Source of the DNA: Hymenobacter frigidus
Lineage (GTDB): Bacteria; Bacteroidota; Bacteroidia; Cytophagales; Hymenobacteraceae
Direction: 5' to 3'
DNA length: 64,000 nucleotides
NCBI RefSeq assembly: GCF_014640435.1
Contig: NZ_BMGY01000019.1
Location: forward strand, 19,897-83,896
The notes beneath the pieces were generated by a model. It was not told where the DNA came from, did not search any database, and saw nothing but the letters and a program-made list of their open reading frames with translations. The first letter of the stretch is position 1; the number at the start of each line of letters is the position of its first letter. Below, piece after piece: positions 26,012-34,358 of this stretch. Position numbers and translations under genes: made by a program.

Positions 26012-26617
26012 ATGCGTCATTCCATTCTTCTTTCTGCCAAGTCAGCAGTTGTTGCGTTACTGATTCTGACCGGCTGCGCGGCCTCCTGCAAGCGTGATGG
26101 CAGCAAAGCCGCCGTTCTTAACCCCGCCTCTGCCGCCGCCGCCAAAGTACAGTTCGACGTGCTGCGCGATTCGGTGGACGTGAAGTGGCGCAACATGACC
26201 GAGAGCGACGACCAGAAAATCAGCATCACGCGCCTGCTGCTGCGCGAGCTGAAGGGCCAGCCCGGCATCAACGCCGCCCAGCTGCAGGACCTTGAGCGTG
26301 CCAACAACCGCCTCAAAACCCGCCGCTACGACCAGCAAACCATGGCCACATCGGCCCTGATTGACCAGTACGACACTGCCCAGGACTCGCTGCTGAAGGC
26401 CGTTTACCCGGTAGCCGCGCCCAATGGCAACGCCCCCACTGAAAACGCCCGCAATTTCGTCGAAGGTATTCAGCAGCTCGATGCGGGGGTCGTGACTTTC
26501 CGGGTGCAGTACAACCAAGCCGCCAAGCAGTACAACGACTACCTCATGCTGCACCAAACCGAGTTGAAGTCGCTGGGTGGGAAGTATGCCAAGGTAAAGC
26601 CACTGCCGGTGTTTTGA
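26012..26617 (+). CDS. Exported lipoprotein of unknown function
   Basis: 201 residues. The start MRHSILLSAKSAVVALLILTG leads into GCAASC, which offers a lipobox (LTGC), so a lipoprotein is likely. The rest is predicted helical (FDVLRDSVDVKWRNMTESDD, then DLERANNRLKTRRYDQQTMA), and the last third (YNQAAKQYNDYLMLHQTEL) faintly resembles the end of LemA-type helical bundles. No firm family. It follows paaD by 42 nt but is probably not a Paa component. Confidence 0.7.
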   Translation: MRHSILLSAKSAVVALLILTGCAASCKRDGSKAAVLNPASAAAAKVQFDVLRDSVDVKWRNMTESDDQKISITRLLLRELKGQPGINAAQLQDLERANNRLKTRRYDQQTMATSALIDQYDTAQDSLLKAVYPVAAPNGNAPTENARNFVEGIQQLDAGVVTFRVQYNQAAKQYNDYLMLHQTELKSLGGKYAKVKPLPVF

Positions 26618-26728
26618 GTGGCCAACGCGCCCCCAACGAAAAGAATGCGGTTCCAGCAAGTTGATTTTGTTTGAATAGTACTTATATTCAGGTACTGCAA
26701 CTCACACTCACGCTTTTACCCCGTTCTC

Positions 26729-26881
26729 ATGCACCCATCGGCTACTCTATTTCGGCGGCTTTTGCCTTTTTTTCTGTTAGTGGACTTGACTTTCAGCTCG
26801 TGCGAACACCGCAAAGCCCAGGACCCGCGCCCCAAGGGCAAGTGCGGCGCGGCACCGACAGCGCCCGGCGGTAACTCCTAA
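26729..26881 (+). CDS. Small lipoprotein, 50 residues
   Basis: ATG at 26729 opens a 50-residue frame ending TAA 26881. The start MHPSATLFRRLLPFFLLVDL is followed by TFSSC, a good lipobox, then a short charged tail with a second Cys (EHRKAQDPRPKGKCGAAP). The pattern of signal, lipobox and short hydrophilic tail is typical of tiny Bacteroidota lipoproteins. A different frame overlaps it (26671-26874) and is less convincing because it lacks any secretion signal. Confidence 0.5.
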   Translation: MHPSATLFRRLLPFFLLVDLTFSSCEHRKAQDPRPKGKCGAAPTAPGGNS

Positions 26882-27202
26882 CCAATAAAACTATCGGACT
26901 AAAAAGGTGGGCAGCGAATTTGCCGGCCATCTTTTTGGTATCAGGCAGCAGGTAAGCCAACGCCGCAGCTGTTGCCTTCCGCACAAAACCGGCCAACACG
27001 CACGGGCAGCTTCGTGCTGACAGGAGAACGGGTACCAACTACCGCCAGAATCGGACCGATGGGCGGCCCCAATGTACTAGCCTGCCCGTGATGATTCCCC
27101 AATCAGTTTCGCCTTGAGAAACAATTCGTTTGGCCTTGGGCTTTAAAAGGGTACATAATCTTTCGCGCGGCACCTAGCGTGATATCATCAGCAAAAAAAA
27201 TC
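26882..27202. other. Intergenic stretch, nothing clear
   Basis: About 320 nt without a supportable gene. An open frame on the minus strand (26793-27038) has no recognisable features. Near the right end GTTTGGCCTTGGGC at about 27127 and AT-rich sequence could hold a promoter for the small membrane gene pair, but no clean TAnnTTTG box is seen. Confidence 0.4.
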
Positions 27203-27382
27203 ATGCTTAGAAAATTTCAGGCGTCAGAACTCGTCATTCTGTTCCTAGCCATCGCACTTATATTCGTATCAGAGTATTACTATATATTTCTGAAAGACCA
27301 TGACCGGGCAATCTTCATTGGCCTGTGGCCCCCAACGATGCTGGTGTTGCTGGTTTATATAAACCTGAAAAAGCAACAATAA
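27203..27382 (+). CDS. Small two-helix membrane protein
   Basis: 59 residues from ATG 27203. Two membrane helices are evident: LVILFLAIALIFVSEYYYIF and IGLWPPTMLVLLVYINL, with a short DHDR loop. The motif AIFIGLWPPT is familiar from short membrane proteins of this phylum, but I know no function. It is AT-rich compared with its surroundings. The stop codon TAA ends 1 nt before the next ATG, so the two form a translationally coupled pair. Confidence 0.75.
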   Translation: MLRKFQASELVILFLAIALIFVSEYYYIFLKDHDRAIFIGLWPPTMLVLLVYINLKKQQ

Positions 27383-27383
27383 C

Positions 27384-27521
27384 ATGGATAACGCTGATAT
27401 TTTCCTGTTCACACTGCTGGTAGTTCCCGCATTCATCTTTTTTGGCTTTCTAACCATCCGAGAATTCAGCCGGGCCGGCAACGAAGAATACAAGCCCAAT
27501 TCTGACACCAGACTTAAATAA
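27384..27521 (+). CDS. Small single-helix membrane protein
   Basis: 45 residues, MDNADIFLFTLLVVPAFIFF followed by GFLTIREFSRAG and a polar tail. One membrane helix, cytoplasmic tail likely. It starts 1 nt after the preceding small membrane gene and is followed by a strong hairpin, so the two are a unit. Confidence 0.72.
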   Translation: MDNADIFLFTLLVVPAFIFFGFLTIREFSRAGNEEYKPNSDTRLK

Positions 27522-27564
27522 TTTTCCTTTTTCGTTTTTTTGAACCGAAATTATCCGGCTTGAT

Positions 27565-27637
27565 AAAGCATTATTTTCCGCAAAAAAGCCCCCCAAACTA
27601 GTGGTTTGGGGGGCTTTTTTGCGGAAAATAATGCTTT
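27565..27637. terminator. Perfect 34-bp-arm hairpin, bidirectional terminator
   Basis: Arms 27565-27598 and 27604-27637 are perfect complements with a 5-nt loop. The core GCCCCCCAAAC paired with GTTTGGGGGGC is followed by T-runs on both strands. It serves the small membrane pair and the converging M3 peptidase gene. Confidence 0.92.
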
Positions 27638-27653
27638 GGACTTCACCCTGCTA

Positions 27654-29396
27654 TTACAGCGCGGCCATTTCCTCCCGCACAAAGTCAGTTAAGGTGCGCA
27701 AGTATTCGGTGCTGAAATCGAAACGGATGCCGGCCGCCGCGTAAATCTGACCAATGGGCGCGGTGTAGCCCAGCGCCAGCGCCCGCTTGTAGGCAGCCAG
27801 GCCCTCGGCAGGATTAAGGCGGTAGTTGCGCCACACGGCAATGGCCCCGAGCTGCGCCATGGCGTACTCGATGTAGTAAAACGGCACTTCGTAGAGGTGC
27901 AGCTGCTTCTGCCAAAGGTAGGGTTTGAAGGCATCCAGGCCGCGCCAGTCCACGGTGCGCTGGTTGAACTCGTCGAAAATCTCCACCCAGCGCTGGTGAC
28001 GCTCGGTTTCGGTGTGGGCGGGATTTTCGTAAATCCAATGCTGAAACTTGTCGACGGTGGCCACCCACGGAAAAGTTTCGAGCACGCTTTCGAGGTGGGT
28101 TTTCTTGGCCCGGCGCAGGTCCTGGGGGTTGGGAAAGAATACGTGCCACTGGTCCATGCTCATGAGCTCCATGCTCATCGAGGCCAGCTCGGCTACTTCG
28201 GACGGCGGGTGCTTGTCGGCCCCCAGCGGCAGGGCACGGGTGAGGAAGGAATGGACCGCGTGGCCCCCTTCGTGCAGCATGGTCACCACGTCGCGCAAGG
28301 AGCTGGTGGCATTCATGAAGATGAACGGCACGCCGGTTTCGTCGAGCGGGTAGTTGTAGCCGCCCGGGGCTTTGCCCTTGCGGCTTTCCAGGTCGAGGTG
28401 GCCCATGTGGCGCATGGTGCGCAGGCAATCGCCGAGGTAGGAATCGAGGTTCTGGAAGACGGTAATGGTCTTTTCCAGCAGCTCTTCACCGGTGGCGAAG
28501 GGGCGCAGCGGCGGCTGGCCGCTGGGGTCTACGTCGAGGTCCCAGGGGCGCAGGGCGGGCTGGTTCAGGTCCTGGCGGCGCTCTAGGTCGAAGTCGTCAA
28601 TCAGCGGCACCACCGTTTCGCGGATGGCGCGGTGAAAATCGAAGCAGTCCTGCGGGGTGTAGTCGAACCGGCCCAGGGCGGCAAACATATAGTCGCGGAA
28701 ATTAGTAAAATCCGCGTTCAGAGCTACCTGGTGGCGCAGGCCCACCAGCTCCGTAAACAAGTGGTCGAGCGGCTGGGAATCCTGCAGGCGGCGCGCCTGA
28801 ATGGCCCGGTACGCGGCTTCGCGCACGGCGCGGTCAGGATTCTTGAGGCGGTCGGCGGCCTGCGGCAGGGTCAGTTCCTGGCCATCGAGAGTCACGTTCA
28901 TCGCGCCCACGGTGGCCGCATACTGCTGCTGCTTGGTGCTGATTTCGGTTTTGAGCGGAATGTTCTCGACCCGATAAATTTCCGAAGCCCGGCGCACGGA
29001 GCGCAGAAACACGCCATAGCGGTGCTCATCAAGACCGGCCAAATGTGGCGAAGCCAGCATTTTCTCATTCAGGGCGTGGTCGTGGGGCGCTACCTGGGGC
29101 TCCACTTCGTTCACAAAGTATTGGAAAGCTTCGGCGCGGGTGGCATCCTGGGTGTCGCAGGTCATGCGGATGTAACGCCAGGCCAGGTCCTCGCTGAGCA
29201 CCGATTCCAGCTCGGACCGGTCGAGCAGCCAGCGCTCCAACTCGTCAGCCGAAGTCAGTTCGCGATTTTGTAGCTCTTGGAAAAAAGGCTCAATGTCGGA
29301 CCAATCTTTTCCCAAGAAATCTTCGGGCAAGTAGTGGCGTGGCGGCCGGCTGGTGTCGGTAGCCGATTCGGCGGTAGGTTCAGCGAGAGGCATCAT
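27654..29396 (-). CDS. M3-family oligoendopeptidase
   Basis: 580 residues, no signal peptide, so cytoplasmic. The zinc motif HEGGH is at 375-379 (TMLHEGGHAVHSFL), with the third ligand in the downstream ELASMSMELMSM helix. The overall layout matches PepF/M3 oligoendopeptidases, which degrade short peptides in the cytoplasm. The C-terminal part PFYYIEYAMAQLGAIAVW is typical for substrate binding. It separates the paaABCD cluster from paaE. Start is the first of two adjacent ATGs (29396 or 29393). Confidence 0.92.
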   Translation of the reverse strand: MMPLAEPTAESATDTSRPPRHYLPEDFLGKDWSDIEPFFQELQNRELTSADELERWLLDRSELESVLSEDLAWRYIRMTCDTQDATRAEAFQYFVNEVEPQVAPHDHALNEKMLASPHLAGLDEHRYGVFLRSVRRASEIYRVENIPLKTEISTKQQQYAATVGAMNVTLDGQELTLPQAADRLKNPDRAVREAAYRAIQARRLQDSQPLDHLFTELVGLRHQVALNADFTNFRDYMFAALGRFDYTPQDCFDFHRAIRETVVPLIDDFDLERRQDLNQPALRPWDLDVDPSGQPPLRPFATGEELLEKTITVFQNLDSYLGDCLRTMRHMGHLDLESRKGKAPGGYNYPLDETGVPFIFMNATSSLRDVVTMLHEGGHAVHSFLTRALPLGADKHPPSEVAELASMSMELMSMDQWHVFFPNPQDLRRAKKTHLESVLETFPWVATVDKFQHWIYENPAHTETERHQRWVEIFDEFNQRTVDWRGLDAFKPYLWQKQLHLYEVPFYYIEYAMAQLGAIAVWRNYRLNPAEGLAAYKRALALGYTAPIGQIYAAAGIRFDFSTEYLRTLTDFVREEMAAL

Positions 29397-29531
29397 ATTG
29401 CAATAATAGTCGACGGGAATGGGAAGCGGCTGCGGCAGCAGCCCTGTTACTTGCCTTTACGGGAACGAACACACGGCTGGTCTGAAAAGACGCCGCCCAG
29501 GTGAGCATGACGTTCTCCTCCAGCCCCATAC

Positions 29532-30632
29532 CTACCCAATCTCAATCACCACGTCGTCCGTCATGGGGTGGCCCACGCAGGTGAGTACGTAGCCCTGCTT
29601 CAGCTCCGAATCGGACAGGCCTTCGCGCTCATCGAGGTGAACTTTACCGGTGAGGCACTTGCCGCGACAGGCCGTGCACAGGCCCGCCTGACAGGAATAC
29701 GGCAGGTCAATGTCCTGTTCGAGCGCAGTTTCGAGGATGGTTTTGCCAGCGGGCACTTCGATGATGTACTCGCTGCCTTCGTACTGGATGGTCACCGAGC
29801 GGGTACTCTTGGTGTCGTCGGAAGTGCTGGTCGATACATCGCCGTGGCCGGTGGCCTGGGCGGCGGCGGCTTCGACCACATCGGCGCTGGCCACGAAACT
29901 CTCGCGACGGATGCGGGCCTCGGGCACGTTCAGCAGGTCGAGGGCGGCGCGGGCTTCGGCCATCAGGCCCTCGGGACCGCACATGAAGTACTCGGCCTGT
30001 TCGGCCGGAAACTGGTGGCGCTGCTCCAAAATGCGCAGCATCATGGTACGGTTCAGACGGCCCGTGTGCTGGTGGGCACCGCTGGGCTTCAGCGGCTGGC
30101 TATACACGTGCTCGACCTGTACGCGGCCATTGGTGCTGGTTTCGAGGGCCGCGAGCTGCTGCTGAAAAATCACCGATTCTTCGTTGCGGTTGCCGTAAAT
30201 CAGCAATACGTGGCTGTTGGGCTCGGTATTGACCACCGCCTTGAGGATGGACATGAGCGGCGTAATGCCCGACCCGGCCCCGATGAGTACCAGCGAACGA
30301 GCCGCCTTGGGGCTGGGGCTGAGCGTGAAGTTGCCGAGCGGCTCCATTACCTCGATTTGCTGGCCCACTTGCACCGTATCAAGCAAATAATTGCTTACCA
30401 AACCGCCGGTTACGCGCTTCACCGTCACGGACAAGCGTGGTGCTTCGTGCGGGGTGCTGCTCAGCGAATAGGCGCGGCGCTCCTTTTTGCCATCGGGGCC
30501 GCAGGGCACAATCAGGGTCAGAAACTGGCCCGGCCGGCTGGCAATAGTGGCGCGGTCGGGTCGCTCAAGGTGAATGGTAACAGAATCAGCAGTTTCCTGG
30601 GTCAACTCAACAACGGTCAGGGTTTGATACAT
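29532..30632 (-). CDS. paaE: Phenylacetyl-CoA epoxidase reductase PaaE
   Basis: 366 residues from ATG 30632; a longer frame to 30776 would run across the divergent promoter region. An N-terminal FAD/NAD(P)H reductase module carries RAYSLSSTP, GAGSGITPLMSIL and YFMCGPEGLM. A plant-type 2Fe-2S domain with Cys in YSCQAGLCTACRGKC and LTCVGHP follows. The linker between them is about 35 residues of Ala, Ser and Thr. PaaE passes electrons from NADPH to PaaA. It sits on the strand opposite paaABCD, downstream of a separate promoter region shared with the M23 peptidase gene. Confidence 0.92.
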   Translation of the reverse strand: MYQTLTVVELTQETADSVTIHLERPDRATIASRPGQFLTLIVPCGPDGKKERRAYSLSSTPHEAPRLSVTVKRVTGGLVSNYLLDTVQVGQQIEVMEPLGNFTLSPSPKAARSLVLIGAGSGITPLMSILKAVVNTEPNSHVLLIYGNRNEESVIFQQQLAALETSTNGRVQVEHVYSQPLKPSGAHQHTGRLNRTMMLRILEQRHQFPAEQAEYFMCGPEGLMAEARAALDLLNVPEARIRRESFVASADVVEAAAAQATGHGDVSTSTSDDTKSTRSVTIQYEGSEYIIEVPAGKTILETALEQDIDLPYSCQAGLCTACRGKCLTGKVHLDEREGLSDSELKQGYVLTCVGHPMTDDVVIEIG

Positions 30633-30774
30633 CGGGGGAATAAGCGAAGGAGTGAATGACGGAAAACGAGAGACGGGGAATGTTCGTCGCTTTTCCAGCA
30701 AATCGTTAACAAAAAAAGCCGCCAAAAGTGAAAACCAACTGGCCGATTTGCGTTGCAAAGGTAACTTGCCGGTC

Positions 30775-31524
30775 ATGCTGCGGGCCTACTGCCGCCAGCG
30801 GTTTCGTTCACTCATTATTCCCTGCCTACTCGTCTTGCTCACTGCCCTACTCCAACGCCACAAGGTCAACTTCGGTCCCGTGCTGCCCGTCGACCTCAAC
30901 AGCCCCGCCGTCACCCGCCTCGATTTCACGGCCAACAACCCGCGCGTAGCCACCGCCGACCTGCGCAACACGACCGATTTCGCCGTGCTGGTGGATGAAT
31001 TACTGGCTGCCCAACACGCCACCATTGGCGTGGGCGGCTACCTCGAAAACCGCGTGATTTACCGCCGCAGTCAGCATTTCGGGCCGGGGACAGTGCCCGA
31101 AGCCCGCTCCCTGCACCTGGGCGTGGACGTGTGGCTACCCGCCGGCACGCCGGTGCTGGCCCCGCTGCCGGCCACCATCCACAGCTTGGCCGACAACGAC
31201 AATTTCGGCGATTACGGCCCCACCGTCATCCTCCAGCACGAGCTGGAAGGCACGGTTTTCTACAGTCTCTACGGCCACCTCAGCCGCCAGGAGTGGCGGG
31301 AACTGCGCGTGGGTCAGCGTCTTGAAAAAGGCGAAGCGTTTGCTACCGTGGGTCCTTTTCCCGAAAACGGCGACTGGCCGGCGCACCTGCACTTTCAGCT
31401 AATGGCCGACATGCTAGGCCTGGTGGGCGACTTCCCCGGCGTGGCCCCGCCCAGCGAGCGGGAAAAGTGGGCAGCCCTGTGCCCCGACCCGAACCTAGTG
31501 TTGCAGTGCGGAGCTATTGGCTAG
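30775..31524 (+). CDS. M23-family peptidase, membrane-anchored
   Basis: 249 residues from ATG 30775; the earlier ATG at 30652 would add a polar leader before the signal anchor. The N-terminus RSLIIPCLLVLLTALL is a signal anchor or signal peptide. LytM metal ligands are His114 and Asp118 (HLGVDVWL) with His204-x-His206 (AHLHFQ); His168 in YGHLS completes the site. Such enzymes hydrolyse peptidoglycan cross-links, or act as inactive adaptors; the site is complete here. The layout after RSLHLG resembles the peptidase domains that precede aminotransferases in some bacteria, here free-standing. Confidence 0.85.
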   Translation: MLRAYCRQRFRSLIIPCLLVLLTALLQRHKVNFGPVLPVDLNSPAVTRLDFTANNPRVATADLRNTTDFAVLVDELLAAQHATIGVGGYLENRVIYRRSQHFGPGTVPEARSLHLGVDVWLPAGTPVLAPLPATIHSLADNDNFGDYGPTVILQHELEGTVFYSLYGHLSRQEWRELRVGQRLEKGEAFATVGPFPENGDWPAHLHFQLMADMLGLVGDFPGVAPPSEREKWAALCPDPNLVLQCGAIG

Positions 31525-31548
31525 CGCTCAATACAAAGGAAAAGGAGT

Positions 31549-31658
31549 ACGTCATGCTCATCTGGCGTCCGCGCAGCCGAAGCATCTTTACCGCAGCAGT
31601 AATCAACGCACTGCAACGATGCGAGCAAGATGCTTCGGCTGCGCTCAGCATGACGTTC
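31549..31658. repeat. Family C inverted repeat, copy 2, with a replaced segment
   Basis: The right arm is intact (AGATGCTTCGGCTGCGCTCA then GCATGAC). The left arm has GTCATGCT and GCGCAGCCGAAGCATCT, but GA between them is replaced by CATCTGGCGTCC. Loop of about 40 nt. It lies between the convergent M23 peptidase and LolC/E-like genes. Confidence 0.82.
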
Positions 31659-31690
31659 TCTTTTATTATTTGATTCCGGCTACCCCGCCC

Positions 31691-32914
31691 TTAGTCGAAC
31701 TTAATGGCCACCACGGGCTTAATCCGCGAAATCAGGTACGTGGGCACCAGCACAGCCAGCAGCGAGGCCCCGAACGTGGCCACGTTCAGCAGGATGAGCA
31801 TGCGCGGGTCCCAGGAAATCGGCACGCGGTCCATGTAGTAGTTCTCGGGGTCGAGGGGAATGACGTGGAAGTAGTACTGTATGGCACAAAAGCCCACCGC
31901 AATGGCATTGCCGATGAGCATGCCCCGCACCGTGAGCGACAAACCACGGAAAAAGAACATCCGTCGAATCTGATTGTCCGTCGCGCCCAGCGCCTTCAGA
32001 ATCCCAATCATGTTGGTGCGCTCCAGAATCATGATGAAGATGGTAGCCACCATGTTGAACGTGGCCACGAAAATTATCAGAATCAGGAAAATAATCACGT
32101 TGCGGTTCAGCAGCTGCAGCCAGTCGAAAAGCTGAGCGTACTGGTCCGTGATTTTGTCAATCTTGAGGTCGTAGGGCAGCTGCTCGTAGAAGTTGTCGGC
32201 GGTTTTATCAAGGGTGTTGAAATTGTTTAGCACCACTTCCATGCCGCCCACCAGCGAGTCGGCCCAGGCCGGCGAATTCAGCTCCCGAATCTGCCGGATA
32301 TCGCCGATGACGTACACCTCATCAAACTCATCGAGGCCGGTAGAATAGATGCCGCTGACCCGAAACTGCCGGATGCGCGGCGGGTTCTGAATAAAGTAGA
32401 ACAGCGCCTGGTCGCCTACGGAGAGCCGCAGCTTGTCGGCCACCTTGCGCGAAACCAGCACGTCGTCGCTCGCTGCCGAGTCGGGATAGCTCAGAAACTT
32501 GCCCGCCACCAGGTTCTCGCGCATGGGCGAAACGCCGTCGCCCTCCGAAATCCCCTTCAGCACCACGCCCAGCACCTCATCCTTGGTTTTGATGATGGCC
32601 GTTTTCACGGCAAAGGGCTGCGTCGATTTCACTTCCGGAAACTGGTGCAGCTGCTGCACCAGGCGCGGCCCGTTGATGGGCGCAACTTCCAGCGAGTTAT
32701 TGGTATCGTAGCGCGAGATTTGCAGGTGGGCCCCAAACGAGAAAATCTTGTTCTGAATCTCGTTGCGAAACCCTTGCAGGATGGCAAACGACACCACCAT
32801 CACCGCCAAGCCCATGGCAATGCTGATGATGGCTATTTTTGTAACCGAAGAGGTGAAGGAGCCGGAGTCGGCTCCCCCGTCAATCTTCTGCGAGATGTAG
32901 CGGGCGACATTCAT
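31691..32914 (-). CDS. LolC/LolE-type ABC permease
   Basis: 407 residues with four membrane helices: one near residue 27-47, then a long periplasmic MacB-type domain (about 50-260) and three helices in the FtsX domain (about 270-295, 320-345, 370-392). The FtsX signature appears as MILERTNMIGILKALGATDN. LolC/E proteins extract lipoproteins from the inner membrane with the LolD ATPase; no ATPase gene is next to it, so the partner must be elsewhere. Start ATG 32914. Confidence 0.88.
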   Translation of the reverse strand: MNVARYISQKIDGGADSGSFTSSVTKIAIISIAMGLAVMVVSFAILQGFRNEIQNKIFSFGAHLQISRYDTNNSLEVAPINGPRLVQQLHQFPEVKSTQPFAVKTAIIKTKDEVLGVVLKGISEGDGVSPMRENLVAGKFLSYPDSAASDDVLVSRKVADKLRLSVGDQALFYFIQNPPRIRQFRVSGIYSTGLDEFDEVYVIGDIRQIRELNSPAWADSLVGGMEVVLNNFNTLDKTADNFYEQLPYDLKIDKITDQYAQLFDWLQLLNRNVIIFLILIIFVATFNMVATIFIMILERTNMIGILKALGATDNQIRRMFFFRGLSLTVRGMLIGNAIAVGFCAIQYYFHVIPLDPENYYMDRVPISWDPRMLILLNVATFGASLLAVLVPTYLISRIKPVVAIKFD

Positions 32915-33023
32915 TATTCAACCGTAAAGCTACGTTTTGCAGCGGTACCGGCCGCACTCCTGCGGCTACCGCCTGGGTTCGGGCTCCAAACACGCTTTGT
33001 CTCAGCTGCTTTCCTTCCCATTT

Positions 33024-34241
33024 ATGATTGGCATTTCCGCAAAATTCACCTTATCGCTGCTGTTGGCCTTGCCGGCTTGCGGCACAGCCCGCCCGGCGCC
33101 AGCCGCAGCCCATACGTTGAACACCCCACCAGCCGTTGCGCGGGTGGTCGTCGGAGCCGAGCAAATGGCCAGCTACCTGCCCCAACTGAAAGGCAAGCGC
33201 GTGGGCCTGGTCATCAACCAAACCTCGCGCGTGGGCGCAACTTTCCTGGTGGATACCCTGCGGGCGCGGGGTGTGAACGTGACGGCCATCTTCGCGCCCG
33301 AGCACGGCTTTCGGGGCGAAGAAGCTGATGGAGCCACTATTAAGGACGGGCGCGATGCCCGCAGCGGCGTGGCCGTGCGCTCGGTGTACGGCAAAACGAA
33401 GAAGCCTACCCCCGAAATGCTGACCGACGTGGATGTGCTGGTATTCGACATTCAGGACGTGGGGGCACGGTTCTACACCTTCATCAGCACGCTGCACTAC
33501 GTGATGGAAGCCGCCGCCGAGCAGAACAAGACCGTGCTGGTCCTTGACCGCCCCAATCCCAACGGCGACCTTGTGGACGGCCCCATCCTGGAGCCGGCCC
33601 ACAAATCCTTCGTGGGCATGGACCCGCTGCCCATTGCCCACGGCCTTACGGTGGGCGAGCTGGCCACCATGCTGAACGGCGAAAAGTGGCTGGCGGGCGG
33701 CCGAAAATGCCGCCTCACGGTGGTGCCGCTGGCCAAGGGCTACACCCACGCCACGGCCTACCACCTGCCCGTGCGCCCCTCTCCCAACCTACCCACCGAC
33801 CACGCCGTGGCGCTCTACCCCAGCATTTGCCTGTTTGAGGGCACCAACATCAGCGTAGGCCGCGGCACGGCCACGCCGTTTGAGGTGATTGGCGGACCCA
33901 CCCAGCCGGCCACGCGGCCCTACTTGTTCACGCCCCAGCCCAACGCGGGCTCGCCCAGCCCGCCCCTGAAGGGCCAGCCGTGCTACGGCCTGAACCTGTC
34001 CAACGCCGCCACCCGCGACTCGGGAAGGCTGGTGCTGAAACACCTGCTCGATTTCTACCAGCAAAGCACTGACAAAGCGCATTTCTTCGGTAAATACTTC
34101 GAAGAATTATCGGGCACTAATGCCTTGCGCCAGCAGATTATCGCTGGTAAAACCGAAGCCGAAATCCGCGCCTCCTGGGAACCGGGCCTGGGCAAGTTCA
34201 GAGCCCTGCGTAAGAAATACCTGCTCTACCCGGAGCGGTAA
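33024..34241 (+). CDS. namZ: DUF1343/NamZ-type exo-muramidase
   Basis: 405 residues from ATG 33024. The signal sequence ends in LALPACGTA, a lipobox, so probably a lipoprotein. The DUF1343 family marks are VGLVINQTSRV, FAPEHGFRGEEADG, SVYGKTKKPT, FDIQDVGARFYTFIST, VLDRPNPNGDLVDGP and FEGTNISVGRGTATPFE. NamZ enzymes release terminal N-acetylmuramic acid from peptidoglycan fragments, part of cell wall recycling. An M23 peptidase gene nearby fits that theme. The symbol rests on family likeness. Confidence 0.88.
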   Translation: MIGISAKFTLSLLLALPACGTARPAPAAAHTLNTPPAVARVVVGAEQMASYLPQLKGKRVGLVINQTSRVGATFLVDTLRARGVNVTAIFAPEHGFRGEEADGATIKDGRDARSGVAVRSVYGKTKKPTPEMLTDVDVLVFDIQDVGARFYTFISTLHYVMEAAAEQNKTVLVLDRPNPNGDLVDGPILEPAHKSFVGMDPLPIAHGLTVGELATMLNGEKWLAGGRKCRLTVVPLAKGYTHATAYHLPVRPSPNLPTDHAVALYPSICLFEGTNISVGRGTATPFEVIGGPTQPATRPYLFTPQPNAGSPSPPLKGQPCYGLNLSNAATRDSGRLVLKHLLDFYQQSTDKAHFFGKYFEELSGTNALRQQIIAGKTEAEIRASWEPGLGKFRALRKKYLLYPER

Positions 34242-34358
34242 AAAACTCTCAAGAGCAGTTTGCAGGTCGAGGGAAAGCCTGATTTTCAAAAATTAAGGCT
34301 GGAGGAGTTTTTCCACGTGCTGATGCGGGGTTAGCGGGTTCGGCGTTTTCTTTGTCCT

